DNA of 36,532 nt from Candidatus Methylomirabilota bacterium (GCA_026387775.1 JAPLLC010000017.1:1747-38278), one strand, 5' to 3'; positions 1 to 8,031 are shown, numbered from the stretch's first letter. Program-made: numbers and translations. The notes: generated from the sequence alone by a model not told the origin.

Positions 1-478
1 CGAGAATCTCGTGCGCGTTCTTGCAGCCCTCCGTGCTCTCGATCATCACGATGGTCAGCAGTTCCAGATGGGCCTGGGCGAAATAGTCAGCCCCGCCATA
101 GAGCATGCCGCGCAGCGGGCCCCAGCTCCGGACACCGGTGGGCGCATAGCGCACCGACTGCACGACGGCTTCCGCCTCCGCCCGGGTGTTCACGGTGGGC
201 ACCACCACCCCGGCGGCCCCCAGGTCCAGCGCGCGCTGGATGTCCACGGGCGTATTGGCCGGGACGCGGACCAGCGGAGTCGCGGGGGTGGCGCTCAGCG
301 CCTGCAGCATGCCCTGGAGTCGATCCGGCGTGCACTCCCCGTGCTGGAGGTCGACCATGACGAAATCGAAGCCCGCGTGGCCCAGCATCTCCGCGATGAG
401 CGGGCTGGCCCCAAGACAGAAGGTCCCGATGGCCGGTTGGCCCTGCATGAGCAGCAGCTTCGTGTGGTTGGAACGCAT
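1..478 (-). CDS. HpcH/HpaI-family aldolase, 3' end outside window
   Basis: The frame is open from an ATG at 478 to the left edge of the window, giving the first 159 residues of a protein that normally has about 250. Family members catalyse reversible class II (divalent metal) aldol cleavage of 2-keto-3-deoxy or related hydroxy-keto acids to pyruvate or an aldehyde. Visible family marks are the N-terminal strand with AGFDFVMVDLQHGE (candidate catalytic His), the AAGVVVPTVNTRAEAE stretch, the SWGPLRG loop and the metal-ligand Glu in VMIESTEG. A good ribosome binding site (AAAGGAGA) lies 9 bases before the ATG. The GntR regulator on the same strand ends 24 bp upstream, so the two probably form a regulator-enzyme operon. 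The exact substrate cannot be read from this fragment. The family call is strong. Confidence 0.9.
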   Translation of the reverse strand, partial: MRSNHTKLLLMQGQPAIGTFCLGASPLIAEMLGHAGFDFVMVDLQHGECTPDRLQGMLQALSATPATPLVRVPANTPVDIQRALDLGAAGVVVPTVNTRAEAEAVVQSVRYAPTGVRSWGPLRGMLYGGADYFAQAHLELLTIVMIESTEGCKNAHEIL

Positions 479-502
479 GGGAAGGGTTCTCCTTTCATAC
501 GG

Positions 503-1237
503 TCAGCGAGTGATCGTCTTTCGCCTCTCCTTGGCCATCGGCACGGCTTCGGGCGTCTCGCGTGCGGCCCCCCGCCGCGAAATCACCCGCCCCTGAACTG
601 GAAACCGTTTCGCGGTGAAGACCCGCTGGTAATCGCCCTTCCCGCGCGCCAAGTGCTTTTCGGTCACCCTCACGTATCTTGCCAGGTCTTTTTGCGCCGC
701 GGCGGACAGGATCTCGCAATGCTCTCGAATGGACTGCTGGCCGCTCTGCTTGTCCGCCCAGGCGAGGTATCGCGCCTGATGGGTGTGCAGGAACGCCGTG
801 TTCAGCAGTTGGCACAGGAAACGATTGTCAGAGAGCTGCGCAAGCTGCCCGTGGAACGCACGGTTTGCAAGGACCATCGCAGGCATGTCGGCCCGGCCGA
901 CTGCCGCCTCGAATGCCCGATTGAGCTGTCGCAGCGTCCGGAGATCGTCCCTGGTCAGCTTCTGGATGATAAGGGGAGCCGCCATCTTCTCCAGGACCAA
1001 CCGGACAGAGTAGACATCCTCGATTTCATCCGGTGTGAAGTCCCGCACCGCGACGCCGCGATTGGGGTGAAACTTGACCAGGCCACCCCCCTCCAGACGG
1101 CGGAACACTTCGCGCAGGAGCGTCCGGCTAATCCCCAGGTGTTTGCAGAGCTCCAGTTCCAGCAGCCGCTCCCGGGGCTTCAGGGCGCCCACGATGATCT
1201 CCTGCTCCAGCCAGCCATAGACCTCGTCGGCAGTCAT
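503..1237 (-). CDS. GntR-family transcriptional regulator, FCD type
   Basis: This 244-residue protein has an N-terminal winged helix (residues 1-65, with LELELCKHLGISRTLLREVF as the recognition region and RLEGGGLVKFHPNRGVAV as the wing). An all-helical FCD ligand-binding domain follows (DEIEDVYSVRLVLEKMAA, then the His-containing NRAFHGQLAQLSDN). FCD regulators usually repress nearby catabolic genes and are released by an organic acid, often through a bound metal. The start at 1237 is chosen because a G-rich stretch (CGGGGGG) precedes it at ribosome-binding distance. An in-frame ATG at 1261 is possible, and the longer upstream extension would cross the promoter and operator. The gene is followed after 24 bp by the HpcH/HpaI aldolase, its likely target. 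The C-terminus is basic and poorly conserved. Confidence 0.9.
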   Translation of the reverse strand: MTADEVYGWLEQEIIVGALKPRERLLELELCKHLGISRTLLREVFRRLEGGGLVKFHPNRGVAVRDFTPDEIEDVYSVRLVLEKMAAPLIIQKLTRDDLRTLRQLNRAFEAAVGRADMPAMVLANRAFHGQLAQLSDNRFLCQLLNTAFLHTHQARYLAWADKQSGQQSIREHCEILSAAAQKDLARYVRVTEKHLARGKGDYQRVFTAKRFPVQGRVISRRGAARETPEAVPMAKERRKTITR

Positions 1238-1282
1238 GCGCCCCCCGTGCCGGTGTCTCATGGGAGTTATCGTGTATATGAA

Positions 1283-1324
1283 ATTGTCTACAATCTTATA
1301 TAACGTTCGACGTTGGCATGTCAA
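1283..1324 (-). promoter_or_regulatory. Promoter and GntR-type operator for the regulator-aldolase operon
   Basis: On the minus strand TTGACA (1319-1324) and TATATA (1297-1302) are separated by 16 bp, a near-consensus sigma-70 promoter. The palindrome ATTGTCTACAAT (1283-1294) sits at the expected transcription start. Its TTGTNNACAA core matches the kind of operator bound by FCD-type GntR proteins, so autorepression is likely. Binding is inferred. Confidence 0.7.
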
Positions 1325-1662
1325 GGGCACTATCTGAAGTCGCTGAAATGATACGAAGGAAAGAAGGACAGCCGGGAGGTTTTGAGTTCGATCGGTCCTT
1401 CGAGCCAAAAATCAAGGTAGCGGAAACCTTTTGGACGCCAACCGCTTGAATCACCGACCGGCCGATTTCACTTCTGGACCGACGGAGCGCAACGTGGGGT
1501 TGCCGTGAAGTCGTATCCTCTCGTGACGGACGATGCTCGCGATCCCCGCTGGGGCACCCAGTGGGCTGTGGGGACGGCAGCCTTCGTCGCCCGATACACC
1601 CCACGGCGCGCCCGTCGAAGAATCGTTTCCGTGCCTGAGCAAATTCAGGCAGTTGGAGAGTA

Positions 1663-1681
1663 AAAGGTGTCCGGTACCTTT
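1663..1681. repeat. GGTGTCCGGTACC dispersed repeat, copy 1
   Basis: The sequence AAAGGTGTCCGGTACCTTT is an imperfect palindrome. Closely related copies occur at 1786-1804 and 12963-12981. All three are outside genes. Confidence 0.7.
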
Positions 1682-1785
1682 CTTCAGGCGCGCCACCACG
1701 GTAAAGCGCAACCGCTTGATGTTCCGCACCTTGGTGGCCGAAGATCCGAATCCGGGATCGTGGAATTTCGAGAGGTTGCGTGCGG

Positions 1786-1804
1786 AAAGGTATCCGGTAC
1801 TTTT
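1786..1804. repeat. GGTGTCCGGTACC dispersed repeat, copy 2
   Basis: AAAGGTATCCGGTACTTTT differs from copy 1 at three positions (G to A, C to T, and a C to T near the end). It lies about 105 bp downstream of copy 1 in the same direction. Confidence 0.65.
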
Positions 1805-1989
1805 CCCGTTGATACCTTCTTGGGGTTCATCTGCCGGGTTTCCGCTTGACAGCCGCCGCTTCGCCGGGGGATTCTGCTTCTCGCTCGAATACATGCATCC
1901 CACCGTCGGGGTCCCTGCGATGCGGCAGTCTACTCGGGGAGCAGATCGGGTTCGCTGGGGGATTCACACGATCCAGAGGAGGGGAGATC

Positions 1990-3636
1990 ATGGCAGCGCG
2001 CGTTGAGACCGAATGGAGGCTACGGGACCTGGCGGAGCGTTTTCGATCGGCCCAGTTGAGCCGCCGCGAGCTGATCCAGCGCGCCGGGCTGCTGGTCGGG
2101 GGCTCCGCACTGGCGTCATTCCTGGCGACCTGCGCGCCGGCGTCGGCCGCCACGCCCAGCAAGGCCCCGGCAGGCCAGCCGGCGGCATCCGAGGCGCAGC
2201 CCAAGAAGGGCGGCTCTCTGAAGGTCGCCATCTTCGGGGAAGCCCCGTCGCTGGACCCCATGTTCACCACCGCCACCATCACCAAGAACCTCGCCAGCCA
2301 GATGTTCGAGGGACTCCTCAGCTCCGACATGCGGCTCCGGCCGCAGCCGGACCTGGCCGAGACCTACGAGATGAGTCGGGACGGGAAGACGGCCACCTTC
2401 AAGCTCCGCAAGGGCGTCACCTTCCACAACGGCAAGGAGATGACCTCCGCCGACATCGTCGCCTCGCTGCGGCGCTTCACCACCCTTGCCAACCGGGGCA
2501 AGGCCATCGCCGCGCGCCTGGACGACATCAAGGCCCGGGACAAGTCCACGGTGGTGATGACCTTCAAAGAGCCCACCGGCCGCTTGCCGCTCTTCCTGGC
2601 CTCCGGCGAGGGGATCATGATGCCGGAGGAGATCGCCACCAAGTACATGAAGGAGCAGCTCAAAGAGTTCGTCGGCACCGGCCCCTTCAAGTTCGTGGAG
2701 CGGCAGCCGGACCGCTTCACCCGCCTCACGCGCTTCGACAACTACGCCGTGCAGCCCGGCGAGCCCAGCGGCTGGGTGGGCCGGAAGACGGCCTATCTGG
2801 ACGAGATCTTGGTCATACCCGTGCCCGAGGACTCCGTCCGCGCCGATGGCGTGATCACCGGGGAGTACCACTTCGGCGAGCTGCTCAACCCGGACTCGTA
2901 CGACAGCCTGAAGTCCAACTCCAACGTCAACGCCCACATCGTCAAGCCGTATTTCTGGTCCGCCATTCACTTCAACAAGAAGCAGGGGATGTTTACCGAC
3001 CTCAAGATGCGCAAGGCGTTCAAGCTGGCCATCGACCTGGAGCCGGGCTGGCGCGCCGCCTGGGGCAGGCCGGAGTTCTTGCGGATGCAGCCGGCCATGG
3101 GCAGCCCCGAGACCCCCTGGTACACCGAAGCCACCAAGGGGGAATACAACAAGAAGGACCCCGACCAGGCCAAGGCGCTGCTCCGGGAGGCCGGCTACAA
3201 GGGCGAGCCGGTGCGCTGGCTGACGACCAAGGAGTATTCCTACAACTACAATTTTGCCCTGGCCACCAAGTCCCAGCTGGAGGCCGCCGGCTTCAAGGTG
3301 GACTTGCAGTTGGTGGACTGGGCCACGCTGATCCAGCGCCGCGCCAAGCCGGAGCTGTTCGACGTCTTTGTCACCGGCCATGACACCCCGAACCACCCGG
3401 TGCTGATGCCCTTCATGAACCCCGCCTGGCCCGGCTGGTGGGACACGCCCGAGAAGAACAAGCTGTACAACGACCTCTTCGCCGAGGTGGACGACAAGAA
3501 GGCCAATGCCCTGGTCGAAGACATGGAGCGGCTGGTCATGAAGGAAGTCCCCTACGTGAAGATCGGAGAGTACTTCGGGCTGCGCGGGGCCCGGAAGGAG
3601 CTGACTGGAACTGTTGGCTCGCCTGACGGCGAATGA
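1990..3636 (+). CDS. ABC transporter substrate-binding protein, family 5 (peptide type)
   Basis: This 548-residue SBP_bac_5 protein captures peptides or other small solutes outside the membrane and delivers them to the two permeases downstream. The N-terminus has a Tat-like signal, SRRELIQRAGLLVGG, followed by a hydrophobic stretch and ATCAPASAA, which could also act as a lipobox. Family marks are LDPMFTT, the ESW-type block LAETYEMSRDGKTATFKLRKGVTFHNG, GTGPFKFVE and LLREAGY. The ATG at 1990 follows AGGAGG by 6 bases. The protein ends in ELTGTVGSPDGE with its TGA inside the AATGACC repeat, and it lacks the aromatic tail (typically ...FWN.W) usual in the family. The C-terminus was therefore probably replaced when the repeat arrived. 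It heads an operon with two permeases; no ATPase gene follows. Confidence 0.93.
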   Translation: MAARVETEWRLRDLAERFRSAQLSRRELIQRAGLLVGGSALASFLATCAPASAATPSKAPAGQPAASEAQPKKGGSLKVAIFGEAPSLDPMFTTATITKNLASQMFEGLLSSDMRLRPQPDLAETYEMSRDGKTATFKLRKGVTFHNGKEMTSADIVASLRRFTTLANRGKAIAARLDDIKARDKSTVVMTFKEPTGRLPLFLASGEGIMMPEEIATKYMKEQLKEFVGTGPFKFVERQPDRFTRLTRFDNYAVQPGEPSGWVGRKTAYLDEILVIPVPEDSVRADGVITGEYHFGELLNPDSYDSLKSNSNVNAHIVKPYFWSAIHFNKKQGMFTDLKMRKAFKLAIDLEPGWRAAWGRPEFLRMQPAMGSPETPWYTEATKGEYNKKDPDQAKALLREAGYKGEPVRWLTTKEYSYNYNFALATKSQLEAAGFKVDLQLVDWATLIQRRAKPELFDVFVTGHDTPNHPVLMPFMNPAWPGWWDTPEKNKLYNDLFAEVDDKKANALVEDMERLVMKEVPYVKIGEYFGLRGARKELTGTVGSPDGE

Positions 3637-3697
3637 CCAATGACCAATGACCGACGGCGGTTCTCGATTGGTCATTGGGATTTGGTCATTGGTCATT
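3632..3697. repeat. AATGACC/GGTCATT palindromic repeat element
   Basis: Three direct AATGACC units (3632-3652) are answered by three GGTCATT units (3670-3676, 3684-3697). Together they can fold into a long hairpin with AATGACCAATGACC pairing GGTCATTGGTCATT. The first unit supplies the TGA stop of the binding-protein gene. It lies between that gene and the first permease and could act as an mRNA-stabilising or attenuating structure. Confidence 0.8.
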
Positions 3698-3717
3698 TCC
3701 TTGCGTAGGGATTGCCG

Positions 3718-4662
3718 ATGCTGGCCTACCTCATCCGGCGCGTTCTGCTGGCGATTCCGGTCATGCTCGTGGTGGCCGCGGGAGTGTTCCTGCTGCTCTA
3801 CCTGACCCCCGGCGACCCGGTGTCGGTCATCCTGGGTCCCGACGCGTCTCCACAGCGCGTCGACGAATTGCGTCAGCAGCTCGGGCTGGACCAGCCCGTG
3901 GCAGTCCAGGTGACCCGCTGGTTCGGCCGGCTCCTCCACGGAGACCTGGGACAGTCCATCTATCTCAACCGGCCGGTGGTCCAGACGATCCTGGAGCGAA
4001 CCGAGCCGACCCTGATGCTGACCCTGCTCGCCACCCTCTTTGCCATCCTGGTGGGTCTCCCCATCGGGATCGTCTCGGCGACGCGGGCCGGGAGCTGGGC
4101 CGACCTCGGCGCCATGCTGGTGGCCTTGGGGGGCATCTCCATGCCCTCCTTCTGGGTGGGGCTGAACCTGATCTTCGTCTTTGCCGTGATGCTGGGCGCG
4201 CTGCCGGTGGCCGGCTACCAGCCCCTCAGTGCGGGCCTCTGGGGAAATCTCCGCTACCTGATGCTGCCGGCCGTGACCCTGGGATTCGCCCAGGCGGCCC
4301 TCCTGGCCCGCATGTCCCGCTCGCTGATGCTGGAGGTGCTGCGGGAAGACTATGTGAGAACGGCCAGATCGAAAGGTGTGGCGGAGCGGAAGGTGGTGCT
4401 GTACCACGCCCTGCGCAATGTCATGGTGCCGCTGGTCACGGTCATGGGTTTGACGTTCGCCATCCTGATGGGCGGGGCGGTCATCACCGAACAGGTCTTC
4501 AACATCCCCGGGATCGGGCGGCTCCTGGTGCAGTCGGTGCTGCGCCGGGACTATCCGGTGGTGCAGGGGATCGTGCTGGTCATCGCCTTCAACTATGTCG
4601 TCATCAACCTGGCGGTGGATATCCTGTATGGCCTTTTCGACCCGCGGGTGCGCCACTCGTGA
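3718..4662 (+). CDS. ABC transporter permease, DppB/OppB type
   Basis: This 314-residue inner-membrane permease carries solute released by the upstream binding protein. It has six predicted membrane segments, starting with LAYLIRRVLLAIPVMLVVAAGVFLLLYL. The family N-terminal block TPGDPV...LRQQLGLDQPV and the EAA loop (DYVRTARSKGVAERKVVLYHALRN) that contacts the ATPase are present. The ATG at 3718 is chosen over an in-frame TTG two codons earlier. The gene is separated from the binding-protein gene by the AATGACC repeat and from the next permease by 10 bp. Confidence 0.94.
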   Translation: MLAYLIRRVLLAIPVMLVVAAGVFLLLYLTPGDPVSVILGPDASPQRVDELRQQLGLDQPVAVQVTRWFGRLLHGDLGQSIYLNRPVVQTILERTEPTLMLTLLATLFAILVGLPIGIVSATRAGSWADLGAMLVALGGISMPSFWVGLNLIFVFAVMLGALPVAGYQPLSAGLWGNLRYLMLPAVTLGFAQAALLARMSRSLMLEVLREDYVRTARSKGVAERKVVLYHALRNVMVPLVTVMGLTFAILMGGAVITEQVFNIPGIGRLLVQSVLRRDYPVVQGIVLVIAFNYVVINLAVDILYGLFDPRVRHS

Positions 4663-4672
4663 AGCGAGTCAC

Positions 4673-5557
4673 ATGACCGAGAACAGTATCTCGACGGGGG
4701 ACGGGAAGGACCGAGCGCGCCGGGAGCGGCCCTGGTACGTGATGGCGCTCCGCAACCGGCGGCTGGTCATCGGGAGCCTGCTGCTGCTGGGCTTGCTGCT
4801 CGTGGCGGTCCTGGCGCAACTCCTGGCCACCCATAGCCCGCTGCTCGTGCGTCCGGAGATCCGCCTCTCTCCTCCCAGCGCGGAGCACCGCTTCGGCACC
4901 GATAACTTCGGCCGCGACCTGTACAGCCGGACCGTCTACGGCGCCCGGATCTCCCTCTTGGTCGGCGGGACGGTCGCCCTGCTGGCGGCTCTGGCGGGCA
5001 CGAGCTTCGGGCTCCTGGGGGGCTACTACCCGCGGGTGGACCTCGTCCTGATGCGCATCATGGACGGCATGATGGCCTTCCCCGGCATCGTCCTGGCGGT
5101 GGGCATCATGGCGGCCATGGGTCCCCACGTCGCCAACGTCATCGTGGCGCTCGCCATCGTGCAGGCCCCGAGGGTGGTGCGGGTGGTGCGCAGCGTCGTG
5201 ATCAGCCTTCGCCAGATGCAGTACGTGGAGGCGGCCCGGTGCATGGGGGTGTCCGACTGGCGGATGCTCCTGCGCCATATCCTGCCGAACTGCATCTCGC
5301 CGCTGGTGGTGCAGTGCACCTTCATTTTCGGTGAGGCCGTCTTGGGGGAGGCGTCCCTCTCCTTCCTGGGGGTGGGGGCGCCGCCCGAGATCCCCAGTTG
5401 GGGCGTGATCCTGGGGGAGGCGCGGCTGTATATCCGGACCGCCCCCTGGATGATGTTCTTGCCCGGAACCGCGCTCACCCTGACCGTCCTGGCTTTGAAT
5501 CTGATGGGTGACGGGATCCGCGATTGGCTGGACCCGCGGCTGCGGAAGACGATGTGA
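4673..5557 (+). CDS. ABC transporter permease, DppC/OppC type
   Basis: This is the 294-residue partner permease of the preceding gene. It has a first membrane segment after a charged N-terminus (VIGSLLLLGLLLVAVLAQLLA), the periplasmic signature HRFGTDNFGRDLYSRTVYGARISLLVG and the EAA loop (QYVEAARCMGVSDWRMLLRHILPN). SFLGVGAPPEIPSWG and GDGIRDWLDPRLRK close the protein as in OppC/DppC. The ATG at 4673 lies 10 bp after the DppB-type stop, so the two are co-translated. The usual two ATPase genes (DppD/DppF) do not follow, so an ATPase encoded elsewhere must power the complex. Confidence 0.94.
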   Translation: MTENSISTGDGKDRARRERPWYVMALRNRRLVIGSLLLLGLLLVAVLAQLLATHSPLLVRPEIRLSPPSAEHRFGTDNFGRDLYSRTVYGARISLLVGGTVALLAALAGTSFGLLGGYYPRVDLVLMRIMDGMMAFPGIVLAVGIMAAMGPHVANVIVALAIVQAPRVVRVVRSVVISLRQMQYVEAARCMGVSDWRMLLRHILPNCISPLVVQCTFIFGEAVLGEASLSFLGVGAPPEIPSWGVILGEARLYIRTAPWMMFLPGTALTLTVLALNLMGDGIRDWLDPRLRKTM

Positions 5558-5568
5558 GGGCTGCGAAC

Positions 5569-5841
5569 GTGGGTAAGCTGTCAGAGAAGGAATTGACGAT
5601 CTGGGAGAAGACGCGAGACCTGAATGCAGAGCTGATGCGGGGTCTGCGCGAGATGAAGCGCGGTGGATGGGCGCGGGCGGCGACGGGCCTGTCGCAGACG
5701 GCATTTGCCGGCCTCCTGGGTGTCTCGGTCCGCACGCTGCAGGAATGGGAACGGGGGCGAAAGATCCCCTCAGGGGCCGCTGCCACGTTGGTGAAGGTGG
5801 CAGCCAAGCATCCCAACGTCTTGAAGGAGCTGGCGGCGTAA
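5569..5841 (+). CDS. HTH protein resembling HigA/NadS-type antitoxins, without a toxin partner
   Basis: The frame from a GTG at 5569 gives 90 residues. A short helical N-terminus (LNAELMRGLREMKRG) is followed by a clear XRE helix-turn-helix: ATGLSQTAFAGLLGVSVRTLQEWERGRKIPSGAA. This layout is that of NadS/HigA-like antitoxins, which bind their promoter and neutralise a RelE/HigB nuclease encoded just upstream. Here the upstream neighbour is the DppC-type permease, ending 11 bp before the GTG, and no toxin is seen. The gene may be a toxin-less remnant or may have been reused as a local regulator of the transporter-amidohydrolase cluster. The start is uncertain (GTG, no strong ribosome binding site). 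The domain call is firm; the role is inferred. Confidence 0.75.
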   Translation: MGKLSEKELTIWEKTRDLNAELMRGLREMKRGGWARAATGLSQTAFAGLLGVSVRTLQEWERGRKIPSGAAATLVKVAAKHPNVLKELAA

Positions 5842-5906
5842 CATTCCGAATTGCGTGGCCGACGACTACTATCCGTTGTCGTGGTCGTCTCTCATGGGAG
5901 TCCGTC

Positions 5907-7484
5907 ATGCTTGATTGGTTTGTGCGCAATGCCCGGATCGTGGACGGCTCGGGGAATCCCTGGTTCCGCGGCGGCGTGGGAATCCGGGATGGGCGTATCG
6001 TCGCCGTCGGCGACTTGAAGGGAGCCCGGGCGACGCGCGAGTTGGATGCCGGCGACCGGTGCCTGGCGCCGGGCTTCATCGACGCCCACACGCATTCCGA
6101 CTTCTCGCTCCCCACCTTCCCGCGCGGCGAGAGCCGGATCTCCCAGGGGGTCACGACGGAGGTGGGCGGGAACTGCGGCTTTGCCCCGTTCCCTGTGGAT
6201 CCGGATCGGCTCGACCTGCTGCGCGACTCCAGCTCTTTCATCGCCTCGAGCCTCTCGTGGGAATGGCGGTCCGCCGCGGACTTCCTTCGGCACCTGGAAA
6301 GCAAGCCGCTGAGCCTGAACTTCATTCCCCTGGTGGCGCACGGGGCGGTGCGGGTGGCGGTGATGGGCTTCGACCGCCGCCCGCCCAGTGCGGCCGAGAT
6401 GGAGCGCATGCAGGCGCTGGTTGCCGAGGCCATGGAGGCGGGAGCCGCGGGGATCTCTTCGGGTCTCGCCTATGCCCCCGGTATCTTTGCCGCCACGGAG
6501 GAGATGGTGGAGTTGTGCCGGGTGGTCGCCCGGTACGGCGGCATCTACGCCACGCACATGCGGGACCAGGAGGCGGGGCTCCTGGACTCGGTGGAGGAGT
6601 CCCTCCGGGTGGGGCGGGAGGCCGGTGTCCCGGTGCAGATCTCCCACCACAAGGCCATGGGCGAGGCCCACTGGGGGCGGGTGAAGGACAGTCTGGCCCG
6701 GGTGGACGAGGCCAGGGCGGGCGGCCAGGATGTGACCCTCGACGTGTATCCCTACACGGCCGTCAGCACCACCGTGACCCGGTTCCTGCCCGCGTGGACC
6801 CTGGAGGGGGGCGTCGGGGCCCTGCTGGACCGGCTGCGCACGCCGGGCCTGCGGGCGCAGATCCTCCAGGAGGCGAGTGCGGACCGCTCGGTCAAATGGG
6901 GAAACGTCCTGGTGGCCGCCGTGCGAAAGCGGGAGCATGCAGCCTGCGAGGGCATGACTCTCGAGGCCCTGGGGAGGGCGCACGACAAGCCGCCGCTGGA
7001 GGCGGCGGTGGATCTGATCGTGGCCGACGGGGCGCCGTTTCCCATCATCCGCTTCATCATGGCCGAGGAGGACGTCCAGCACGTACTGCGCCACCCCGCC
7101 GTCATGATCGGGAGCGACGGATACGCCATGTCGCCCGCGCTGGGCTCGAAGCCGCACCCCCGGAGCTACGGGACCTTCACCCGGGTCCTGGGAGAGTACG
7201 TCCGCGAGAGACGGGTGCTGTCGCTGGAGGAGGCCGTGCGCAAGATGACCGCTTTCCCGGCCGCGCGCTTCGGCCTCTGGGACCGGGGCCTCATCCGGCC
7301 CGGCCAGGTGGCGGACCTCGTCCTCTTCGATGCCGAGACCATCCGGGACATTGCCACGTTCACCGATCCCCACCAGTATTCCGCGGGCATCGAGTGGGTG
7401 ATGGTGGGCGGGCAGATGGTGTGGCGCGAGGGGAAGGATACCGGGGCGTTGACCGGGCAGGTGCTCCGGGCAAGGACGCGCTAG
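5907..7484 (+). CDS. N-acyl-D-amino-acid amidohydrolase (D-aminoacylase family)
   Basis: This 525-residue amidohydrolase-superfamily enzyme hydrolyses N-acyl-D-amino acids or related N-substituted amides to the free D-amino acid and a carboxylate. The metal-site marks of the D-aminoacylase group are visible: H61 and H63 in GFIDAHTHSD, C90 in EVGGNCGF, a His in IYATHMRDQ, a His in QISHHKAMG and the catalytic Asp near residue 404 in MIGSDGYAM. The C-terminal beta-sandwich closes with ADLVLFDAETIRD and PHQYSAGIEWVMVGG. GGGAG precedes the ATG. The position behind a peptide-type ABC transporter fits uptake followed by deacylation of D-amino-acid conjugates. A decayed fragment of a second copy lies about 430 bp downstream. 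Confidence 0.92.
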   Translation: MLDWFVRNARIVDGSGNPWFRGGVGIRDGRIVAVGDLKGARATRELDAGDRCLAPGFIDAHTHSDFSLPTFPRGESRISQGVTTEVGGNCGFAPFPVDPDRLDLLRDSSSFIASSLSWEWRSAADFLRHLESKPLSLNFIPLVAHGAVRVAVMGFDRRPPSAAEMERMQALVAEAMEAGAAGISSGLAYAPGIFAATEEMVELCRVVARYGGIYATHMRDQEAGLLDSVEESLRVGREAGVPVQISHHKAMGEAHWGRVKDSLARVDEARAGGQDVTLDVYPYTAVSTTVTRFLPAWTLEGGVGALLDRLRTPGLRAQILQEASADRSVKWGNVLVAAVRKREHAACEGMTLEALGRAHDKPPLEAAVDLIVADGAPFPIIRFIMAEEDVQHVLRHPAVMIGSDGYAMSPALGSKPHPRSYGTFTRVLGEYVRERRVLSLEEAVRKMTAFPAARFGLWDRGLIRPGQVADLVLFDAETIRDIATFTDPHQYSAGIEWVMVGGQMVWREGKDTGALTGQVLRARTR

Positions 7485-7543
7485 CCCGGAGAATCGGCGA
7501 AAGGTGATGCATTTGGGGGCGCAACACGCAAGGGAGGAAGCCC

Positions 7544-7885
7544 ATGTCTGAACTGGCGGAGAAGCGACACGCCTTCCGGAGCGAGATCAGGCTCCCTGTT
7601 CTCTACAGGCGGAAGGCTCCGCCACCCATCAAGGCGGGCGTCGGCTGGACGCACAACCTGAGCGATGAGGGCGCCTGTCTGGAGCTGAGCGACCGCCTCG
7701 AGGAGTCGTCGGCCATCCGGCTCCTGTTCCAGACGGATCACGGAAGCCTCGCCGTCGGCGCTGTGGTGATCTGGGCCGCCTCCCTCAGACAGAAGGGGGA
7801 GGGTATTCTCCACGGGGTCAATTTCCCCGACGTCACACCCGACCAGCGGCAGGCGCTCCACGAACTACTGCGCTCCATTACATAG
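7544..7885 (+). CDS. PilZ-domain protein
   Basis: This 113-residue single-domain protein has both c-di-GMP-binding marks of PilZ. An RxxxR motif sits near the N-terminus (KRHAFR, residues 7-12), and a [D/N]xSxxG motif appears as NLSDEG. The pattern of beta-strands ending in GVNFPDVTPDQRQAL is typical. Such proteins change partner binding when c-di-GMP is bound and often affect motility, exopolysaccharide or gene expression. The ribosome binding site GGGAGGAAG lies just before the ATG. It follows the amidohydrolase by 59 bp on the same strand; a functional link to it is not evident. Confidence 0.85.
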   Translation: MSELAEKRHAFRSEIRLPVLYRRKAPPPIKAGVGWTHNLSDEGACLELSDRLEESSAIRLLFQTDHGSLAVGAVVIWAASLRQKGEGILHGVNFPDVTPDQRQALHELLRSIT

Positions 7886-7911
7886 GGAGGCAGGTCGAGA
7901 CCTAGGCCCGC

Positions 7912-8031
7912 TTCTCCCTCGACGCCGGGCGCGTCCGGGACACGGCTACCGTCGCCGAGCCTCACCGGTACTCCGCGGGCATCGAGTAGGTGATAGTCCG
8001 CGCATCTTTCCGCCGGAGATCAACGGGAATC
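7912..8031 (+). pseudogene. Decayed C-terminal fragment of a second D-aminoacylase-family gene
   Basis: Reading from 7912, VRDTATVAEPHRYSAGIE is followed by TAG at 7987. The intact neighbour has IRDIATFTDPHQYSAGIE at the matching place, where Trp stands at the position of the TAG. After the stop the frame continues VIV and later STGIAG, echoing the DTGALTG near the end of the intact protein. Only the last 40 or so codons are recognisable, with no start. The fragment is either the remains of a tandem paralogue or the end of a displaced gene. The similarity is seen in the sequence; the history is inferred. Confidence 0.75.

Larger units (their letters stand above)
1325..1989. other. Gene-poor stretch with two copies of a GGT(G/A)TCCGGTAC repeat
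   Basis: No convincing gene is visible between the regulator promoter and the first binding-protein gene. Open frames on both strands give low-complexity, non-family sequence. The stretch carries two copies of the AAAGGTGTCCGGTACCTTT repeat about 120 bp apart and ends with the ribosome binding site AGGAGG of the downstream gene. It may hold remnants of a mobile element. Confidence 0.5.

Noticed and set aside
1451-1903. Minus-strand 150-codon frame in the gap before the first ABC operon
   Set aside because: It runs over the dispersed repeat (which itself encodes KKGTGHL), has no recognisable domain and no ribosome binding site.
2116-4656. Very long open frame (846 codons) antisense to the first ABC operon
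   Set aside because: It is an artefact of high GC with few stops. Its His/Gln/Gly/Arg-rich sequence has no family pattern, whereas the plus strand encodes clear transporter proteins.
4604-6433. Long minus-strand frame of 609 codons
   Set aside because: It is antisense to the DppC-type permease and amidohydrolase, with low-complexity sequence and no ribosome binding site.
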